Translations under genes and position numbers: made by a program
DNA from: an uncultured Bryobacteraceae bacterium
GTDB taxonomy: Bacteria > Acidobacteriota > Terriglobia > Bryobacterales > Bryobacteraceae
Assembly: GCA_938003835.1 (NCBI GenBank)
Contig: CALKXJ010000004.1
Location: 1 to 64,000, forward strand
Length of the DNA: 64,000 nt
Reading direction: 5' to 3'
Notes under the pieces: generated by a model
What the model was told of the DNA's origin: nothing
What the model saw: the letters and a program-made list of their open reading frames with translations, nothing else
Databases searched by the model: none
Shown: piece by piece, positions 63,041 through 64,000 of the stretch
How the letters are laid out: every line of letters starts with the position of its first letter
Position numbering within the stretch: position 1 is the stretch's first letter

Positions 63041-64000
63041 AAATCCTGGTGACCGGGGGCGCGGGTTTTATCGGCTCCGCTTTCGTGCGCCTGTCGCTGG
63101 CTGAGCGCGCCGAGGTCCGGATTGTCAATCTGGACAAGCTGACTTACGCCGGAAATCTCGAGAATCTGGTCTCGGTGGCGGGCGATCCCCGCTACCGCTT
63201 CATTCGCGGAGACGTCTGCGACGCGGAGCTGGTGGATCGCCTTTTTGTGGAAGAGCGGCCGGAGGCGGTCATCCATTTCGCCGCTGAATCGCATGTGGAC
63301 CGCAGCATTCTCTCGCCGGCGCCGGTCTTCGAAACCAACCTTCGCGGCACCTTCACCCTGCTCGAGGCGGCGCGGCGGCACGGCGTGGGCCTGTTTCTCC
63401 AGGTCTCGACCGACGAAGTCTACGGCAGCATCGAGCCTCCGGCGGAGGCCGAGGAATCCTACCCACTGCGGCCGAGCAGCCCCTATTCGGCCTCCAAGGC
63501 GGGCGCCGATCTGCTGGCGCTCTCCTACTGGACGACTTACCGCGTGCCTGTGATCGTCACGCGCGCCTCCAACAACTACGGCCCGTACCAGTTCCCCGAA
63601 AAGCTCATCCCCTTGATGATCTCCAACGCCCTGGAGGACAGGCCGCTGCCCATTTACGGCGACGGTCTCCAGGTGCGCGACTGGCTCTACGTGGACGACC
63701 ACTGCCGGGCCCTCTGGGCGGTGTTGGAGCGAGGCCGGCGGGGCGAGATCTACAACATCGGCGGCAGTTGCTCGCTACCAAACCGTGAGGTGGTTCGCCG
63801 CATCCTGCGCGCCACCGGAAAGCCCGAAAGCCTGATGCAGTCGGTGGCCGATCGACCGGGCCACGATCGGCGCTATGCGCTCTCGAGCGCCAAGGTCACC
63901 ACTGAGACGGGCTGGCGTCCCCAGGTCGGCTTCGAGTCCGGTCTCGCGGCCACCATCCGCTGGTATCAGGAAAACCGCGACTGGGTGATGCGGGTCAAGT
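63037..64000 (+). CDS. rmlB: dTDP-glucose 4,6-dehydratase (partial, runs off window)
   Basis: An SDR-fold dehydratase, 321 codons visible with no stop before the edge. It begins ILVTGGAGFIGSAFVRL (NAD site), has HFAAESHVDRSI, the YxxxK in YSASKAGADL, and NNYGPYQFPEKLIPL, all typical of RmlB. It converts dTDP-glucose to the 4-keto-6-deoxy intermediate. Third gene of the rmlACB run; rmlD would be expected beyond the edge. Confidence 0.95.
   Translation, partial: MKILVTGGAGFIGSAFVRLSLAERAEVRIVNLDKLTYAGNLENLVSVAGDPRYRFIRGDVCDAELVDRLFVEERPEAVIHFAAESHVDRSILSPAPVFETNLRGTFTLLEAARRHGVGLFLQVSTDEVYGSIEPPAEAEESYPLRPSSPYSASKAGADLLALSYWTTYRVPVIVTRASNNYGPYQFPEKLIPLMISNALEDRPLPIYGDGLQVRDWLYVDDHCRALWAVLERGRRGEIYNIGGSCSLPNREVVRRILRATGKPESLMQSVADRPGHDRRYALSSAKVTTETGWRPQVGFESGLAATIRWYQENRDWVMRVK

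Overview
The window reads as chromosomal DNA from a GC-rich acidobacterium, most likely of the Solibacter/Bryobacter type. The lineage call is an inference. It rests on two very long outer-membrane receptors with an N-terminal carboxypeptidase-regulatory domain (Oar type), many secreted VCBS/FG-GAP and beta-propeller proteins, a regulator type seen mainly in Solibacter-like genomes, and several conserved proteins of unknown function. No rRNA, CRISPR array or intact insertion sequence was seen. One tRNA gene was found.

Positions 1-6880 hold a decayed prophage or integrated element. It has a large serine recombinase at the right end, whose frame stops inside the neighbouring tRNA-Asn gene. Next come an XRE repressor with an ImmA/IrrE protease, and a short head-gene block: a protease-capsid fusion, a DUF2190 protein and a head-tail joining protein. 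Most of the phage is missing. A chimeric ORF joins an early-region protein to the last ~90 residues of a lambda-type portal, which marks one large deletion. A hicB gene with a truncated hicA marks another boundary. Two copies of a GTTGA-n3-TCAAC palindrome look like repressor operators.

Positions 6900-22066 are mostly housekeeping: lysS, pheA, ubiX, fabH, a menC-like gene, a fused trpEG, an SMP-30 lactonase, a NUDIX hydrolase and mutS2. Between 10.0 and 13.1 kb lies a set of lineage-type unknowns: an XRE regulator with an apparently catalytically dead LexA-like domain, a 41-residue secreted peptide behind a perfect hairpin, and two membrane proteins.

Positions 22067-31643 carry a tightly coupled operon (split transketolase, zinc alcohol dehydrogenase and two secreted proteins), divergent from the first Oar-type receptor. 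Positions 31644-34716 hold a gene-poor stretch, a frameshifted methyltransferase, and a regulator coupled to DoxX. Positions 34797-42199 form a glycan-use block: a second receptor with a near-consensus promoter and a terminator, followed by two secreted clan-A-like glycoside hydrolases.

Positions 42215-51551 include obgE-rpmA-rplU, a cytochrome c/beta-propeller pair, an operon of M50 protease, two glycosyltransferases and prepilin peptidase, and an HU gene. Positions 51722-57749 hold exported (Tat-like) sugar-acid enzymes, a beta-helix protein and a sodium symporter. The right end has a CNNM transporter, a SenB-like selenosugar synthase coupled to a VCBS protein, a cupin, and an rmlA-rmlC-rmlB operon that runs off the window.
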